From Brachionus plicatilis (Eukaryota; Rotifera; Eurotatoria; Ploima; Brachionidae): DNA of 64,000 nucleotides. Shown one piece after another: positions 12,253 through 25,041 of this stretch. The DNA lies in NCBI GenBank assembly GCA_010279815.1, contig QEOQ01000515.1, positions 277,050 through 341,049 on the forward strand, read 5' to 3'. Every line of letters starts with the position of its first letter. The first letter of the stretch is position 1. The notes under the pieces are model-generated. The model saw nothing but the letters and a program-made list of their open reading frames with translations, searched no databases and had not been told where the DNA came from. The translations under genes and the position numbers were made by a program.

Positions 12253-15200
12253 ATGTCTAAAGTAAATTTTTTTGATTAAAAAAAAATATATATATATTTT
12301 TTTCATTAAATCAAGCCGACTAGCAGGGCTTCACAAAAGCCTAACTCTACAAGTCGTTTGAGCAATAATAGCGCCAAACCTCGCGAAAATTCTGCGCCCA
12401 AACTCGGCAGCAAACAGAATACAAAAAGTTTTTTTTTTTAATTTTTTTTTTTTTAATTTATTAAATTTTTTAATAGAAAATTTAAATCAATTCGATGAGT
12501 ACACAATTGATTGTCCCGCAGGGTTGTACCGGCTTTTTTTGTCAAGTGGGACCCAAGCCGCGTTCAACCTTCGTTCTGATGAAGACATTACACAAGAAGA
12601 CAACTTTAGATTGGTGCCTAAACAAAACATTTTGGACGACATGGTCAGCAAACAAGCTGTGTCCGATTTTTCGCCACTGCGCAAACAAATCGAAGACTAC
12701 CCCGAAGACGAAATCTTAGTCGTTTATGACTACGAGTTTCAGCATGATAAAAATTTCTACATTTGCCTTAGTCAAAATTTAAAAGAAATAATCCAAAATG
12801 TAAATTTATTTTTTATTTTTTTTAGTATTTAAATTTTTTTTTTCAAAGCCTCCTTTGGTTTTGCCACCAGAGCCACAGCGTGAGCCTCCAAAGTATGTGC
12901 CTCCCGAATCCAAGCCATGGGTCTCAATGGGCTCCGAAAAACAAATCGATGAGGCCAGTTTTAAAGACACTAGACCTTTGGTAATTTTTTTTCTATCCAA
13001 TAAATTATATATTCAATACTGCCTCTTTTTTTAATTATTAAATTTAATAATTAATATTTTTTTCAGGTAAAATGTGATTTAAAAGTTTCGAAAGTGCATC
13101 TTTTTCGAGAAGCTAAGTTCAAAGATGTGGATGATAAAAAAGATTCGAATGTTTCCATCCAGCCATTCGAATCAAATTTTGATACCAAAATGGTTGAGAT
13201 AGAGACAGGGGTGCAAGCAGCGCCGTTTTTAAGCGATTCCTGTTCGCAGACAATATGGCGTTATCCAAAAAATGCAACCACACAATATGAGCCAAGATTT
13301 CTGGACCCTAAAGAATGTGACAAAGTTCTTGCACAAGGAGATTTAAAAGATTTTATAAGAAGCTCGATTCCTGAGTAAAATACAAAGATAAAAAAAAATT
13401 TTTTATTAAATTATTTTTACCTAGACTTGAATCAGCCTTGCAGCAAAATGTTTTATTTAATGCTTTTGAGAATGACTGGGAGTTGTTGGGGGACGAGATG
13501 TCGTCAATTGGAGGCCCTGGCGACATGCATTTGAAAGAGTACCAATCTTTTAGTGATATACACAATAGCAAAAATAAAGTTGTGACTTGTGTTCAGTGGC
13601 ATCCAGAGCTCAAAGGAATTGTAGCCATGTCTTTGGCTGAAAATTACACTCTGTATGAACGCTTGGATAATGTGTCCAAGACTGTCATTACGCCATCTCT
13701 TATTTTAATATGGAGTTTTTTTGATCCAATTCAGCCCAAGTTGTTCCTAGAGGCGCCCGATGATATCTACTCATTCGCCTTCTCAAATTCTGATCCGAAT
13801 GTAATAGCTGGCGGATGCATTAATGGCCAAGTTGTTCTGTGGGACATAGGACCTTGGGAGGAAAGAATTAAAAATCCTCGCGGTGATCATAGAGACAAAG
13901 ATCTTTTTATTGTAAGTTGAAGTTTAATTTATACTAAGCTCTTCAAATAATTTAAACTAACATGACTTTAGAAATTCTAAGTAAATAGAAGCTTATTTAG
14001 ATGTTAATTTTGTTATTAGAAAGCAAAAATAAAATTCTAGATATAATGATTCATATTTTTTTAAATATTTTACTATTCAAAAGTTTTTCTTAGTTATTTG
14101 GAATACTCAAAGAATACTTATTTGCAAGCATTAAGTTTGGTTAGCAATATTTTCGAAGCTAAATTAAATTTTTATCAATGAAATAAATTTTTTTGTTCCT
14201 TGAAAATAAAAATATATTTTAAAATTAGACTCAAAAAAGTCATTAAGTCAATATCAACTTTAAATTTTTTTTGTTAAAAAAAAAATTTTGCAAAATTCTA
14301 AAGTCAAATTTTCTTATAAGTTGTAAAATATATAGCATTCAAAATTCAAGTTTTAAGTGAAAGTTTTGGTTTATTAAAGCACTTTATACGAAAGTGCTGA
14401 GCTAAATATATAGAGGGGAGGATTTTCCTGGAACCCCAAACCTGTGTACCGTCATTCTCTAAATTTTTTTTTTTTTTAATTTTGTTTCTAAATATCAAAA
14501 AAATGAAAAATTAACATTAAGTGTTCGACAACAACATTTAATTAAAAAAGCGACATCTTTCAAAAAAAAAAAAATTTCTCCAAATTTTTCATTTTTAGTG
14601 ATTTTTTATAAAAAAAAGTTTAAAGTCAATTCAAATTACTTGACTTTGAAAAGATTTTAAAATGACTTTTTTTTTGACTTTTACCAAAGTCTGTTTAAAA
14701 TTAAAATTCCAAAATAATTTTTTTGGAAAATTAACGTAAAAAAAAATACGAAAATCATTCATGAGAATTAAATTAAATTTTTTTTAAAGTTGTAACAAAC
14801 GTGGAATAAAAAATGGAACAAAATTAATTTATTCATAAAAAATGTATTATTTATTAAAAAATACTAATTAATCTAAGAGAAAATAATCAATTAGTTAAAA
14901 TAAAAAATTTCCTAATAAAATGAGAAAATATTGAAGCTAAGGTTTGGATCATGTTGACTTTTACCGTCAAAAGTTAAAAATACAATTGAAAGAATTAAAA
15001 ATCAGAAATTTTTTTTAGATTTTTTTAGAAAATAATTAAAAGAATTCAATAAAAACATGTTTTTGATAAGTTCATTAATATTTAATAAATTCCTTAACTA
15101 AATTTGAATCTTTTTAATCCGGCATTTTTTTAATTCTAAAATTTTATTTTACCCATTAGCATTAAGATTTTTGAAAACTTCAAATTTTGGAAAACTTTGA

Positions 15201-17395
15201 TCATTTTTAACAAGTTATAAAAATTTTATTCAATGGAAACGTGCATTTTTTTTAAACAAATTATACAAAATTCAACTTTTTGAGATCATTCTTTTATTTT
15301 AAATTTAGAATCATTCTGGTTTTAAATTAAATAAATATTGAAAATGTGTAGTTCACTCAATTAAAATATTAAAATTAAATTTTTAGATACTTAAAAATCA
15401 CTTTGAATTAGAAATTTAATTAAAAATAAACTATTCGTGAATATTTTTAATTATTTTTATAAAATTAAAAAATTTTAATTTCTAAAGAAAATGAATAAGA
15501 CTTTAGATATACATCAAGATGCTTAGAATGCTTACGAAAAAAACGACTAAGAAAATATTATAAGGAAAGATATGTAAATATTTTGATTTTTGTAAATTTC
15601 GAACTTGAATAGTATTTTCATCATCCTAAAAAAGTTTTTTTATTCTTATAGCAATTTAATTTAATTAAGCTATAGGTAAATTTTATTGACTTAAAAATAA
15701 ATATAACTAACTAAAAATAAAATACTTGTTTTTTTTTTTAATTTAATCTTTTATTTAAAAAAAATCTTTTATTAGATAAATATTAAAAAAGAGAATTATT
15801 TTTTTTTAATTTAGCCAAAATTTGAAGATGAGAGTTTTTTTCAAACACCTCGAATTCGTTATTGTGCCTTATCAAGTTTAGAGAATGGTCACAATGCGCC
15901 AATTACGGACTTATATTGGCTTCCTGACCATTTTGAAATCGACAGATTGGGATTCCCAACAGAGAGTAAAGATGACAAAAATTGCCAATTAATGACTGCG
16001 GCATCCGATAAGTATTTATCTAGCAATAATCATTTTTTTAAAATTTTAACATTTTATTTCTAGTCAAATTTTATTCTGGGACACTCGATCCAAAATACTT
16101 AACCAGAAAAGAAAAGATCTTGATTTGCCAATGAATGTTCCGCATACTTTCAAGCATTTGAGTAACTGGCGGCCTTTGTTAAAAGTTACTTTGCCGTGCT
16201 CAGACCCTGGTGGTGATTTTGCACCAACTAAATTTTCAATTTCCGAACGCCAAGGAGACAAATCAACAAGTATTAAAATATTCTAAAAAATTAGGAGAAT
16301 TTTTTTTTTAATTTTTTTATTTAGTTGAATTAGAGGATAAGCTAGAAATAGAGAAAAAAGAAGATGTAAACAAAGGCCAGTTTGTGTCCGGTGCCGGCAA
16401 GCCATCTAGCGGAAAAGGCAGCAGATTACTTCAGCATTTAAATACTCGTATTTCCATAGGCACTGAAGATGGTCAATTTGTTTATGTTGATTGGATTCCG
16501 CAAAAAGATTCGGACACAAATAAATTAACAAGTATAAATAGGTTTTTTAATTTTTATTTTTTTTTATTTTTTTTTTTTTTTTTTAAAGCCTCAAAGGCCG
16601 AATGGTACCAATCAATCCTAGACGGTCCCATTACAGCAATGAAACGCTCACCATTTTTCAAGGATATAATCCTAGTTGCTGGTGGCACTGGTTTTCATAT
16701 ATGGAGAGAAAAAGTTTTTGTAAATAGAAAAAAAAGCCTTTTTTTTAAGATATTTTATTTTTGCTTTAAGAGTGGAGCCTTGTTGCAGACAAAATCATTT
16801 TCAAAGCGAATATGTGATGCTGAATGGTCGCCTACCAGACCAGGCGTTTTTTTCATAGCCAAATCGGATGGTAGTGTTGACATATGGGATTTATTGGATC
16901 GAACCCATGTACCAATTCTAACCCAATCGATCAGCATTCATAAATTGACTTATATAAATTGTAAAATCATGGCTTCAAACCAACAATTGATTGCGATCGG
17001 AGACTCAATGGGCACTTTGCATATTATGGAAGTTCCTTGGTCACTTAGAAGAATTGTTAGTGGAGAATTTCAAGCAGTCAAGGCTTATTTGGCCCGTGAG
17101 TCCGATCGCAGAGAGTTTGTCAAGCAAAGATGGGACTTCAGAGAAGAAGAAAAAAGGGAATTGGAAAGACAGGCAGCGCTTAAAGCTGGCGTAATCATTT
17201 ATTTAAATTTTTTTTTCTAATTCTTTAAATTAATTAAAATAGCTGGGCCCGCCGCATATTCCAACTGAAGATGAAATAACTTTCAGACTGCGTGGGGATT
17301 ACAATGAGTTTTTACAATTTGAAGCTTCTATTTTAAGAGAGCTGGGTCTAAAAGATGAAGATGATGATCAGCCGGCACTGGTAGCCGTAAACTAA
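12253..17395 (+). CDS. DNAI3: Axonemal dynein intermediate chain DNAI3 (WDR63)
   Basis: WD-repeat intermediate chain of inner-arm I1/f dynein in motile cilia; the human protein is 891 residues and this model gives 894. Exons: 12253-12261, 12316-12427, 12477-12799, 12849-12980, 13067-13374, 13425-13911, 15815-16011, 16064-16269, 16325-16531, 16589-16719, 16771-17190, 17243-17395 (TAA). All joins use GT/AG and keep phase. The first exon encodes only MSK. Diagnostic blocks: DYPEDEILVVYDYEFQ, SKPWVSMGSEKQIDE, YPKNATTQYEP, HLKEYQSF, then WD-type strands around CVQWHPELKGI, NVIAGGCINGQVVLWDI, ILFWDTRS, GVFFIAKSDGSVDIWDLLD and GTLHIMEVPW, and a charged coiled-coil end. Introns at 16532 and 16720 are stop-free multiples of three, so their retention would keep the frame. 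An AATAAA follows near 17420. Confidence 0.95.
13912..15814. other. Long intron 6 of DNAI3
   Basis: 1.9-kb AT-rich intron, the only long one in the gene. Around 14410-14460 a short stretch is less AT-rich, but it has no ORF. No mobile element with clear ends was identified. Confidence 0.5.
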
Positions 17396-17899
17396 ATTTA
17401 AATTAAAAAGTCTTTTTTTATTAATAAAATTTGAATACTTTTTTAAAGTTTAAATTTTGGCTTAAAACTTTCTATTTGATTACGTCGAAAAAAAAAAGAA
17501 GAGAAAATTAATTTTTTGATTCAAAAAAAGACCACATAAGCAGCAAGAAATTTTTTAAAAAATTTGGGTTAGAAACTAAAAATTCAAGTAAAAAAATCGA
17601 ATTAACTTTTGAATAAATACAAATTTTTTTAATTAAATTTACTACTTATTTATTCTCCTTAAACTTAACCAAAGCTTTTTTCTTAGTGAAGTTTAAAAAA
17701 ATAATTGGATCTTAAATATTTTTTAATTCACAATTAATATAAATTTAATTCTTTTAAGATGAAAATATCAGCTCAAAAAAAAATAATTAAATATAGACCA
17801 GATTCGAATTGGAAATTTATCCAATTCAATTTTAATATTCAAGTTTTATATAATTTTTATTTTTTGTTCAGATTTAAGTATAGAAGCAAAATTTTGTAT

Positions 17900-18840
17900 T
17901 ATCTTTTTAATTCGCTACATATAATTTCAATTGGGTTAAAATCAGCCAAACTGGTAGGTGTTCAGATAATAAAAAACAAATCATAAAATTTTTTTTTAAT
18001 TGATAACAAATAGTTAATTTTTTACCCAATTAACTCCATTGTCTCTTTAGAACTGAAAACATAGGCTGGATCTATGCTTCGGATCATTATCTTGAATAAA
18101 AAAACATGAATCTAATGCTTCTTGACTGAATTTGGATCCTAAATACGGGAGCAAGAAATATTCTAATATATACTTGTAACTAAATTGGTTCATGTATGAT
18201 TTAAAAAGCTATTTTATATTAAGATCATAGAAAGAGTTCAAAGAAGAGCAACAAAGCTTGTAGATTTTACCAGAGTAAAACCGTATGAAGAGAGGTTGAA
18301 AGACTTAAATCTCATGAGCCTTGAAAATCGTCGCCTGAGAGGTGATTTAATTCAAATGTATAAAATAGTTAATGGTCTAGAAAAAGTATCTCTAATGAAT
18401 GGTATCAACTACACTAAAAACAGCACTATAAACCTAAGAAGACCACATGACAAACGACTTGTCCGTGAAATAAATCGCAGAGGTTCATCAAGATATAATT
18501 TTTTAACAAACCGTTTGGCGAAGGATTGGAACAGTTTGACAAAAAATGCGATTAATGCGAAAACAATCAACAGTTTCAAAGCAATTATTGACAAAGAAGT
18601 GTTTGGATTAGTGAGAAGCAAAGACTGCCAAAGCCTTACACTAGATAAGGCTAAACGCCTGAGTGCATTGGTATAGATAGAAATATCTATACTGCAGTTC
18701 AACTACTACTACTACTATATTTATTTAGAAAATATTTTGATAACTTAGAAAATCTTACATAAAATCTTGTCGGTCCTTTGCAATTTATCGCTGCCCAAGC
18801 ATTCACATTTAGTCTGATCGTCAAAATAAATCGAGTATTG
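17900..18840 (-). pseudogene. Tc1/mariner-like transposase relic, interrupted
   Basis: Minus-strand fragments in the correct order of a Tc1-like transposase, with stops and frameshifts. 18755-18835 reads AWAAINCKGPTRFYV. About 18065-18140 reads QEALDSCFFIQDNDPKHRSS, which contains the second catalytic Asp. About 17905-17955 reads SADFNPIEIICSELKR, the region around the third catalytic residue. The break between the first and second blocks is filled by the plus-strand LINE fragment at 18200-18712. Not functional. Confidence 0.8.
18200..18712 (+). mobile_element. 5'-truncated LINE (non-LTR retrotransposon) 3' end
   Basis: The open frame (about 18200-18676, TAG) encodes the C-terminal end of a LINE reverse-transcriptase protein: ERVQRRATKLV, then RLKDLNLMSLENRRLRGDLI and YKIVNG, typical of invertebrate non-LTR elements. 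There is an in-frame stop just upstream, so it is a 5'-truncated insertion. The 3' tail ends in CTA trinucleotide repeats (18699-18714). It sits inside the Tc1-like relic and is therefore younger than it. Confidence 0.85.
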
Positions 18841-19181
18841 TATTATTAAAAATATTGAGTTAATTTTTTTTTATAAATTTACAAAAATTACTTAATGTGA
18901 TTTCACATTTCAATAAATTCATTTAATGCGTTTTTGATCATTTTTTATTTATTTTAATCTCTCTTTATTTGTTTTTAATCCTCACCCAAAAGTGGCAATA
19001 AGTAAAAAATATTTTATTACTATTTAATTTATTGTTAATTAATATTTTATGTAAAATCTAAATTTTGTTTAATTTTTGGGTAAAAAAGATTAAAAAATTT
19101 AGGACATTTTTTGTAGTATTTGAACTATATTTATTCTTAATAAATTAAAATGACTTCACTCTTCTTTCTCAAAATAAAATT
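18841..19181. other. Intergenic spacer
   Basis: AT-rich; contains the 3' flank of the minus-strand channel gene. Nothing else seen. Confidence 0.5.
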
Positions 19182-20642
19182 TCACTTTTTCCCAAAAATT
19201 AATTTTACTATCAGATCGATAATCTCGGCAAAACTTAGGATACTTATTCCCAAAAACAAGCCGAGAATTCCACCAATGTCCGCAATCAGAGCGTCCAAAG
19301 TCACACTTGCACTTTCTGTTATCTCGGTCTGTTTAAGGCTTTCATAATAAATATTTACAGCTAGAATACTTTCACGAAACTCTTCAAGGCTAACATTTGA
19401 TCTATTGTCGAACAAAAGCTTGACTCGATCAGTCTTGGCAAGTTCTTTGGCATAAGAAGCTGAAGGGTATCTACTCTCGGATTTCATGGTATCATATCGC
19501 ACTGTGTCGCATTCCAAAGGGCATTCGTTTTTTATTCTACTCTTATATTCCGATGTGGTGATCTCTTGGTAAGTTTGTAAAGAACACAACTGCTCTTCCA
19601 AAGTATCACAGGGATTATTATTTTCCGGCATTAAATTCGAGGCTATGTCATCACATTTGCACTTTTTGTACACCTCTGACTGAATGTAAGCACAGAAGCA
19701 ATCGACTTGACGATAAGTCAAGTTCGATCTGAGCACTTTTCTGTAATATTCTGAATCAAAAGAATCAATTGAGCCTAAATTGTTGACACATTCACTGTAG
19801 GGTCTGGCCATTTGTTTGTTAGTGGTGCGTTTAATGACAATGTTTGTGTACGACCCGGAAGCTAGATCGAGCCCTTGGGCAACATGTGGTCTGATCGGGT
19901 TGTCGTTGATAAAAATGTGAGCTCCAGTTGAAAGAGTTAATAGCTGGCGACTATCTGGAATGCCTACGTGTATTTCAAGCATTAGGCCATTGTACTTTCC
20001 GGTGTGAAAGGATCTTTTTATTCTGGACTTTTCCGAATTGAAACGATAGCAATATCCGAAAAAAGAATCAAAATAACCTATCCAGTCGTTTTGGTCACAT
20101 GGCATGGAACTGTACAGACAGCTGAGTACAATATTGCTGAATGGAATGGCAAAGCTGTTTTTTTGATCATTGAACAAAGATTTTAAGTAAGTGGCTCCGA
20201 ACAAGCGTAATATGTTGTAGTTAAAAAAAAGGCTGGTATAATTTTCTGGCAAGATTTGGTCAAATAATGTGGGTTTAGTGAAATTGGTCAAGTTGTTTGC
20301 TTTTAGTAAAGATTGGACTTGTTCAAAAGCTGCTTCAGTTACAAAGGGATTGGTGTTACAGACTGTGACTGCAGGAAACGGTAGGGAATCTTTTTCCACT
20401 ACTCGTATGGTGGTAACCACATCATATTTAAGATAGATGATCACACTAACAGCTATTGTGAGGATGCACAATGCATTGGACGCCAAGAAAAGAACAAGCC
20501 ACATGCCACGAACTATGGGGTTGTTTTCGCGGACTATGTTCGGAATTCCTTGCACTGAAATATTTTGCGACCATTCTTTGAAAATCTGCCAGTTTCTATT
20601 TTCTTTTGAATCTGCATTAGCTTGATTGCTTTTTTCCCACAT
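19182..20642 (-). CDS. DEG/ENaC family sodium channel subunit
   Basis: 486-residue single-exon gene for a trimeric Na+-permeable channel of the degenerin/epithelial Na channel/acid-sensing family. Seen: cytosolic N-terminus; first membrane helix at about residues 45-70 (GMWLVLFLASNALCILTIAV); the family motif FPAVTVCNTNPF just after it; a Cys-rich extracellular domain including CFCAYIQSEVYKKCKCDD and CPLECDTVRYD; and a second helix with the pore signature GLFLGISILSFAE, followed by a very short C-terminus (KLIFGKK). Start chosen at the first ATG, 20640-20642. The gating stimulus cannot be read from sequence; acid-, peptide- and force-gated members all exist. The lack of introns in this long ORF is unusual beside its neighbours. 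Confidence 0.95.
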   Translation of the reverse strand: MWEKSNQANADSKENRNWQIFKEWSQNISVQGIPNIVRENNPIVRGMWLVLFLASNALCILTIAVSVIIYLKYDVVTTIRVVEKDSLPFPAVTVCNTNPFVTEAAFEQVQSLLKANNLTNFTKPTLFDQILPENYTSLFFNYNILRLFGATYLKSLFNDQKNSFAIPFSNIVLSCLYSSMPCDQNDWIGYFDSFFGYCYRFNSEKSRIKRSFHTGKYNGLMLEIHVGIPDSRQLLTLSTGAHIFINDNPIRPHVAQGLDLASGSYTNIVIKRTTNKQMARPYSECVNNLGSIDSFDSEYYRKVLRSNLTYRQVDCFCAYIQSEVYKKCKCDDIASNLMPENNNPCDTLEEQLCSLQTYQEITTSEYKSRIKNECPLECDTVRYDTMKSESRYPSASYAKELAKTDRVKLLFDNRSNVSLEEFRESILAVNIYYESLKQTEITESASVTLDALIADIGGILGLFLGISILSFAEIIDLIVKLIFGKK

Positions 20643-21135
20643 ATTAATTATTGGTCATGCTTAGTTTGTATAGAACCAATTTTAGAAAAATTGTTGTTTG
20701 ATTTTAAGCAAAGAAATTCTGAATGACTTTATTTTAAAATGAATAAATTTCTTTTTCTTATCGTAACTAATTGAGTTTTTATTTTGCTGGAAATATTTAA
20801 ATGACTTTATAATAAAATGATATAACTAATAGCTTTTCATTACATTAATGCTTGATTTATTTTGATTGATGTGGTACATGATTGTGTATATATACAATTT
20901 ATTTGATATCGATTAATCGAAAAAACTAAAGATTCACAAAAGTGTGAGAGAAAGCTTGATTCCTACTTAAAATAAAATTCTAAAAAAATAAATAAAATTC
21001 GCTTTTAAATTTAATAAAAAAGGAAAATTTTTTTAAATTTTTAATTTGCTTGGTGGTTGGCTTATATTTTAAAAATAAAAGAATATAAAAGGTATAATTT
21101 AAAAAATTACAAACAAATTTAAATTATTTGGTTCG
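20643..21135. other. Upstream region of the channel gene
   Basis: AT-rich. It contains the small palindrome TGTATATATACA near 20885; no gene seen. Confidence 0.4.
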
Positions 21136-21584
21136 TCACCCTCTTATTTTCTCATCCGGGCTTGGGACCGGCAAACGGCATAGTTATGACGGCGCCTTCC
21201 CCTAAGAAGCACGTGGGACGTTCATCATAAACAGCGCCACTCATCCGAGCCATAAGAGACTGCGAACTCGGCAACTATTTAGACTAGCTTGGAACCACAA
21301 ACCAAGCGACAATCTCTGTTTAAGAGAGAATGCCTTAACTTTAGTGCTTCCAAAGTTACAGCTATCCAAAGAGGGTCAGCTGTAAAACAAGTTCTTGCTC
21401 TGCTAAGATTCTATACTGGATGTTGGTCAAAGCCAGCGGCATCCTCATACGACAAGACCCGTAGATCTATGTACCCGTAATACAGCTCTTCTTCAGATTT
21501 GTAGAAGACCACATTGTGTGGCTGCCACCACCCTCCTCTTTTCTCATCCTGGGCTTGGGACCGGCTTACGGCAGAGTTATGGTG
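21136..21584. repeat. GC-rich block with paired direct repeats, probable retroelement fragment
   Basis: An island of near-balanced base composition in AT-rich surroundings. A unit of about 55 bp at 21136-21191 (core GGGCTTGGGACCGGC) recurs at 21527-21584 in the same orientation with about 85 percent identity. The intervening 335 bp has no convincing ORF. Composition and paired ends suggest a foreign mobile fragment; family unknown. Confidence 0.55.
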
Positions 21585-23974
21585 ATTACCTTATATACAT
21601 TAAATTATTGAATACAAAAATGATCGTTTGTTGTCACAAATAGGGACAGAGATTTTGATTTCAAATTATGGAAAATAGCTTTTTTTAAATAAATTAACAA
21701 AAAATTCAAAAAAGCATACAAATTTTCATATTTTTTCTTTTCAACGGAATCACAGTGGACAGAAATAATTTAAATGAACCGATGGCAAAATCGAAAAATG
21801 GTGAAAAATATTTGAATATTTCTACTCAAGGGTTTTAAACTGCTTTGCAATTAAAAGATCAATGTTGAAGCATTCAACATTTAAGCTCACAATTTTCAAT
21901 AACATTAATTTGATTTTTTAAGAATTTGTGAAAAAATTTGAAACTTGAATATCTTATTGTTATATTTTTTCAAATAATTATTTTTTTTAAATTTTACAAT
22001 AACATGGCGAAGATTTTTGCTTCAATACAACCATTAAAAAACTTTTCTTTTTTTTTTATAGTTAATTTCAAAATTTAAATGGCTCTGAGTAATAGACCTT
22101 CTTCCGCCATTGTTTTTTTTTTTTTTTTAAATAGTTTTACATTAATAAATAAATAATTTTAAATAATTAAAAAAAAACGAGCTTAAATAGAAAACCCATT
22201 TTCAATCATCCTCTCAATTATCTTATTCCAAATACCACAGAAAAAAACTGAACATTATTTTTTATATATAGTTGTGATCCCTTCTTTATTAGTGATCAAA
22301 GTTGAAATTAATCTCAAATTTTTGTTCGTAAATTATTTATTTTTTTTTATCTTAACAAAAAATCCTGCTTGAGAGTGGATTTTTTTCCATCTTATTAAAA
22401 AAGTTTAGCCAATTTTTATTTCAATTTTTTTTAAATTGCTTAAGTTTTTTTAATTTTTCAGTTTAAATAATAAGCTTTCTAAAGTGCTTGATAATTTAAT
22501 ATTGATTAATTGCTAATATTTTTTAATGTTAGAATATTTCTTCAGCTTTCTTATTTGCTATTTCTTTCCTTAGTTAAGCTTACCACACTAATGACTTTTT
22601 TTAAGAGATTTACTTCAAAGGTTGTTCTTATATAAACCTTTGATTATTTAATTTTGTGTTCTTTGTCCTTTTTTTTCTTTTTTAAAGAAACAAATTAAAA
22701 TAAGTTAATTAAATTAAAATGTGAATAAATTTGAGGTTACGAGAGAATGGAGTAATTAAGCTATAAATTAATGGTTCATAGAATATGGACAATTATTTGA
22801 TAGGAGAACATTAAAGGGTACCATTTGGAGTAGGCAAGTTTTTTGCATCTTCCCTGAATAGTATCTAGAATATATTTGGTAAGCATTGACTTAATTAAAC
22901 TAAATAAATTAAATGCTTGTTAAATTTTGTTCAAAAATAAATCTTTTGAATTAGAGTTAGAATTGAGTGATTGAAGATTTTCTTCAAAATCAAAAAATGA
23001 CTGTTATTTTTAAATTTAATTAAATAATATTTTAATACTAAATAAAAAATAATGTTCGATTTTCAACACTAATGGTAATGAAATGAATGGAACGGAGCGG
23101 AATGGACGGATGTATAATTTTTGTTGTATGCAAGAAATTTTTCAAGTTTGAGTGTTTTTAAATGCTTAAAGAAAACTTTTCAGACCAAAAAGGAATTTTT
23201 TTTATTAATAAATTTATTATTTTTTGTTTCATGTATTTTAAAGAAAAAATTTTTGCGTAATCGGCTTGAAAATTTGTTAAGAAAAGCCCTCGTGACCATA
23301 TTTTGCTAAATTTTGATTTTTATGAAATATCACTAAATTGCATTATTGCTCTTTGAAGCAACAAGCAACAGGATCATTTTTTAACTTCATATATGATAAA
23401 ATTTCTGACTGATTGAAAATTTTCTTAAAAAAATATATTTTTGAACATTGCAAATTTTGACATTAAAATTCGATTAAATTAATTTTTTTAAATTAATTTC
23501 AAATAAAATTATATAATATTTGTCATTTGATAAGGTTCTTTTTAAGTCATATCATATTTTTTGATTATGGCACACATAAAACAATCAAATTAAATATCAC
23601 TTAGTGTCATTTAATTTATGCTTTTAATTTTTTTTCTCTTAGTTTTTTGTTTGTTAAAATATAGAAAATAATATAAGAAAAAGAATAGATATAATATATT
23701 TTAAAAATAGATTTAATAAAAAGATATAATGTTCACATATAAGATAAAATAGAATGAAATGCTAGATAACTTGAATTTATAAAAATTATTTATTTTAATT
23801 ATTTTTTATTAGAAACATTTAAAATTCATATTTTTTTTAATTATAATACTGCGTAAATTGAAAGCGCTTGTAATCTAAAATTTACCTGAATTTGGAACTA
23901 AATTAAACTGAATAAAAATAAATAGTAACAATTATTAGTACATTTACGGTTGATCCGCAATTATATCTTCATTC
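21585..23974. other. Intergenic spacer
   Basis: AT-rich; the short ORF at 23121-23309 is without coding character. No clear element boundaries. Confidence 0.5.
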
Positions 23975-24090
23975 TAGAGTTTTTCAAAAGTCACAAGTCT
24001 TTATTAAAGTCCAAGTCCGGATTAAAAAAAAAAAAAAAAAATTTAAAGTCCAGATCAGACTTAAGACTTGTGAGATATTGATTAAATTTT
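23975..24090. repeat. Degenerate hAT-like terminus
   Basis: TAGAGTTTTTCAAAAGTCAC at 23975, followed by AAGTCCAAGTCCGGA and a poly-A stretch, resembles the terminus of the intact element at 26855-27494 (CAGAGTTGTTTAAAAGTC). Looks like a decayed relative. Confidence 0.5.
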
Positions 24091-24849
24091 TTTTAATTTA
24101 TATACTTCAGAGTAATTTAAGTCATTATTTAAATTTGAAAATGAATTCTTCTGCTTATGAACTTATACTGTTTTTCAGTACTTTTTGATAGAGGATTTTT
24201 TCTATCGAAAATGTGAAATATCAATTTAAATAAATAATCAATTATTCATTTAATAACAATTGTTGGTACTTCTCTTATTCGCATTTTTTAACAATATTTG
24301 AATAATGGGTTATTTTCGCTGTGTAATTAACATTTTTGAAGTTTTTTTTTTTTTTAAATTAGTAATCACTATTCTATGTTTTCTATTTTTTAGAAAATTT
24401 TAGAAAATTTTGTTTTTGCGTAGATCCTTTAGCATTTTTTTATAATAATAATCAAAACTAAAAACAATTAATTTTAAACTTTTTCAATTAAGCCTAAACG
24501 ACTGCCGTTTTGAAAAAGAAAAAGTCACATTTAAATTTAAAAAAAGATAAATAACTCGAAAGATTATTTTTTGCTCTAGAAGTAGTAAAAATAAATTGAA
24601 AATGAAACAAGTCACACCAGTTTCTGTTCCATTTACCATTTATCATTTACCATTTATCAAGCTCTGCTTTTAAAGAAAAAATTTAAAAGATATATGTCTC
24701 AACAGCATTCTTTGACAACTAGTTCTAGTAAATTGTCATCCTCTTTGTGATAATATTTAAATCAAACGGAAAATGTTATGTTTTTTTTTATAAATGACTT
24801 TTTTTACCTTCTCTCAAATAAGAATTCCACAAACAATCTCCATGTTTCA

Positions 24850-25030
24850 CTAATGATCTAACAAATGAGGTATACGCTAAGCCAGACTAGTTTTTGGTTA
24901 ACTAAGGGATAATTTGACCATTTCAACCACTACCAGATCACTAATGACAGAGACCAGTGATTGGGCTTTTATCTTCTTGAACGCTCATGGTTAATTTAGT
25001 TTACCAGCCAGTGATAATTCCAGTAATGTC
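24850..25030 (-). mobile_element. Possible LTR-retroelement leader relic
   Basis: Read on the minus strand, CACTGG followed by an AACCATGAGCGTT block resembles the segment at 48446-48490 just inside the LTR-like block. Weak similarity only. Confidence 0.25.
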
Positions 25031-25041
25031 CCTTTATTCTT

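Noticed and set aside
17759..17986. 75-residue plus-strand ORF
   Set aside because: Overlaps the Tc1-like relic read on the opposite strand; composition is AT noise.
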